Positions 33,196 to 34,766 of a stretch of DNA of 34,766 nt are shown piece after piece. The notes below the pieces were generated by a model. It was not told where the DNA came from. It searched no databases and saw only the letters and a list, made by a program, of their open reading frames with translations. The translations under genes and the position numbers were made by a program. Source of the DNA: Psychrobacter sp. UBA6766 (GTDB taxonomy: Bacteria > Pseudomonadota > Gammaproteobacteria > Pseudomonadales > Moraxellaceae); contig NZ_DKGQ01000016.1 of the NCBI RefSeq assembly GCF_002453355.1, positions 1 through 34,766 on the forward strand, written 5' to 3'. The stretch's first letter is position 1, and every line of letters begins with the position of its first letter.

Positions 33196-34086
33196 ATGAT
33201 GATTCATCCTCAGTTTGACCCCGTAGCGCTTTCCTTGGGGCCAGTAGAAGTACACTGGTATGGCCTGATGTATTTGCTGGCATTTGCTGCCGCTTATGGC
33301 CTGGCTTGGTATCGCAGCACCAAACGCGACGGTTGGACCACCGATATGGTGTCTGATTTGGTCTTTTTTGGTGCCCTTGGTGTCATTTTGGGTGGGCGTA
33401 TCGGCTATGTTGTGTTCTATCAATTTGATGAATTGCTACAAAATCCTGCGTATTTATTTAAAGTCTGGGAAGGCGGCATGTCGTTCCATGGCGGCATGAT
33501 TGGTGTTTTGCTAGGCATGTTGTATTTTGCCCGCAAATATAAAAAGGCGCCGTTTCAGGTGCTCGATTTTATTATTCCTTGTGTACCAACGGGGCTGCTA
33601 TTCGGTCGTATCGGTAACTACATCAATGGCGAGCTTTGGGGCCGTGTTTCGGACGGCGGCTATAATTGGTTGACCTACTTCCCGCAAGCTGCCGCCTTTG
33701 ATATGCAGCAATTACAGGCTAATCCTGAACTACAAGAATTGATGCTTGAGGTCAATGGTCAGTACCTGCTACCGCGTCATCCATCGCAGCTATACGAAGC
33801 GTTGGCTGAAGGTTTAGTGTTATTTATCTTTTTATGGTGGTATTCCTCAAAACCGCGGCCCCGTATGGCCGTCTCTGCTCTTTTCTTATTGGGCTACGGT
33901 CTCAGCCGCTTTATCATCGAATTCTTCCGTCAACCAGATGTTGACCAGGGATTTATTTTATTCGGCTGGATGACCAAAGGCCAAATACTAAGCGCACCAA
34001 TGATTATCATTGGCCTAATCGTGCTGATTTATGCGTATAAACGCGGTATCTATGATTGGGGAAAGCAGGCAGCTTATAAAGCTTAA
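33196..34086 (+). CDS. lgt: Prolipoprotein diacylglyceryl transferase
   Basis: Inner-membrane enzyme that transfers diacylglycerol from phosphatidylglycerol to the lipobox Cys of prolipoproteins, the first step in making lipoproteins such as the two in this window. 296 residues from the ATG at 33196 with seven hydrophobic segments: HWYGLMYLLAF, GGRIGYVVFY, GMSFHGGMIG (with His98) and the Lgt signature GRIGNYINGELWGR (137-150). The frame is open back to 33130, but those 22 residues are hydrophilic and unlike Lgt. A second ATG follows at once (33199). No Shine-Dalgarno sequence is seen. thyA follows after 72 bases, the usual order. Confidence 0.95.
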   Translation: MMIHPQFDPVALSLGPVEVHWYGLMYLLAFAAAYGLAWYRSTKRDGWTTDMVSDLVFFGALGVILGGRIGYVVFYQFDELLQNPAYLFKVWEGGMSFHGGMIGVLLGMLYFARKYKKAPFQVLDFIIPCVPTGLLFGRIGNYINGELWGRVSDGGYNWLTYFPQAAAFDMQQLQANPELQELMLEVNGQYLLPRHPSQLYEALAEGLVLFIFLWWYSSKPRPRMAVSALFLLGYGLSRFIIEFFRQPDVDQGFILFGWMTKGQILSAPMIIIGLIVLIYAYKRGIYDWGKQAAYKA

Positions 34087-34158
34087 TTATCAAATAAGAT
34101 ATTAAAAATACGTTTAAATATTGAATGATGTATTTGAATCAGGCAAAAGAGTACCTTT

Positions 34159-34766
34159 ATGACCACTAATTACCATAACAGTAAAAATGAGCAAGCCTAT
34201 TTAGACCTGCTAAAACATGTCATGACTAATGGCACTGAAAAAGGCGATCGTACTGGCACCGGGACGTTAAGCCATTTTGGTGCGCAGCTACGTTTTAATT
34301 TGGCCGACGGCTTTCCCTTACTAACCACCAAAAAGGTTCATTTTAAATCCATCGTTTATGAATTATTGTGGTTTTTAAGCGGTAGCACGCAGGTAGATTA
34401 CCTACAAGAAAATAACGTGCGCATTTGGAATGAATGGGCAACGGCTGAGCAAACCGCTCGCTTTAATCGTCCTGCAGGCGACCTTGGCCCCATTTATGGT
34501 CATCAATGGCGCAATTATGGCGCGACTAAGCGTGAAGACGGTAGCTATGAAAGTAATGGCGTCGACCAAATCACGGACGTTATCGAGCAAATAAAAACCA
34601 ATCCTAACTCGCGTCGCTTGATTGTCTCTGGCTGGAATCCAAGTGAGGCGGAACAAGTTGCCCTGCCGCCTTGTCATACATTGTTCCAGTTCTTTGTGGC
34701 GGACAATAAACTCTCCTGCCAGCTTTATCAGCGTTCAGCGGATTTATTCCTATTATACCCCCATAA
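34159..34766 (+). CDS. thyA: Thymidylate synthase, 3' end outside the window
   Basis: Makes dTMP from dUMP with methylene-tetrahydrofolate. 202 codons are present; E. coli ThyA has 264. Visible are GDRTGTGTLSHFG with the dUMP-binding Arg31, GFPLLTTKKVHFKSI, ELLWFLSG, GPIYGHQWR, SRRLIVSGWNP, catalytic Cys172 in ALPPCHTLFQFF, and LSCQLYQRSADLFL. After Leu198 the family continues G-x-P-F-N, but here the codons read L-Y-P-H and the window ends with no stop. Only the Pro agrees. It is either a low-quality sequence end or a junction with foreign DNA. An insert of about ten residues (TAEQTARFNRPA) precedes GDLGPIYG relative to E. coli. Confidence 0.92.
   Translation, partial: MTTNYHNSKNEQAYLDLLKHVMTNGTEKGDRTGTGTLSHFGAQLRFNLADGFPLLTTKKVHFKSIVYELLWFLSGSTQVDYLQENNVRIWNEWATAEQTARFNRPAGDLGPIYGHQWRNYGATKREDGSYESNGVDQITDVIEQIKTNPNSRRLIVSGWNPSEAEQVALPPCHTLFQFFVADNKLSCQLYQRSADLFLLYPH

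Noticed and set aside
1..34766. CRISPR arrays, tRNA or rRNA genes, toxin-antitoxin pairs, defence islands
   Set aside because: No spaced direct repeats, no tRNA-like cloverleaf, no small overlapping gene pair of that type and no defence-type cluster were found; the helicase stands alone among housekeeping genes.
34752..34766. Shared inward-facing GGGGGT at both window edges, as two ends of one IS
   Set aside because: Beyond the CCCCC/GGGGG core the two edges differ, and the right edge does not begin with the TG tip expected of the IS3 family.

Overview
This 34.8 kb window is chromosomal DNA of a gammaproteobacterium, most probably a Moraxellaceae member close to Psychrobacter. This is inferred from moderate AT-richness, protein sequences that read like Psychrobacter/Acinetobacter homologues, and the gene orders hisIE-tatABC and rpmI-rplT / pheS-pheT-ihfA. 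No database search was possible. Nearly all of it is core, vertically inherited genome. I see no CRISPR array, no tRNA or rRNA gene, no prophage and no complete insertion sequence.

Layout. Positions 1-22 look like the tip of an IS3-family (IS150-like) element running off the left edge. tesB (acyl-CoA thioesterase) and rapA (RNA polymerase recycling ATPase) follow on the minus strand. After a 735-nt AT-rich gap comes a plus-strand signalling pair: a Cache-type histidine kinase and a twin-receiver response regulator with no output domain. Next are hprA, then a minus-strand pair of a Baeyer-Villiger-type flavin monooxygenase and rluA. trxA and rho follow, rho behind a strong promoter and a leader of about 350 nt. 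A glycine-zipper lipoprotein, a YpfJ-type zinc peptidase (minus strand) and a small acidic lipoprotein come next. A minus-strand translation block holds rpmI-rplT, a terminator, then pheS-pheT-ihfA; infC is not adjacent. Divergent from it is hisIE-tatA-tatB-tatC. Then come an FBH1-like SF1 helicase and dusC on the plus strand, facing a minus-strand pair (an OsmC/YhfA-like protein and a MAPEG protein). The right end holds rppH, a minus-strand DUF4139 protein plus TANGO2-like protein, and lgt-thyA; thyA runs off the right edge.

Functionally the window combines transcription maintenance (rapA, rho), translation and tRNA/rRNA modification (rpmI, rplT, pheST, rluA, dusC), protein export and lipoprotein maturation (tatABC, lgt, plus two lipoprotein substrates of Lgt), redox and stress proteins (trxA, OsmC-like), mRNA decay (rppH), and histidine and thymidylate synthesis.

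I found no convincing undescribed multi-gene system. The most unusual observations are regulatory: a terminator-like hairpin in the 5' leader of the acidic lipoprotein gene, a heptanucleotide tandem repeat just upstream of pheS, three TTTTTGAC boxes at exact 12-bp spacing at the hprA promoter, a terminator built into the last codons of dusC, the two-component pair without an output domain, and the divergence of thyA at the right edge.
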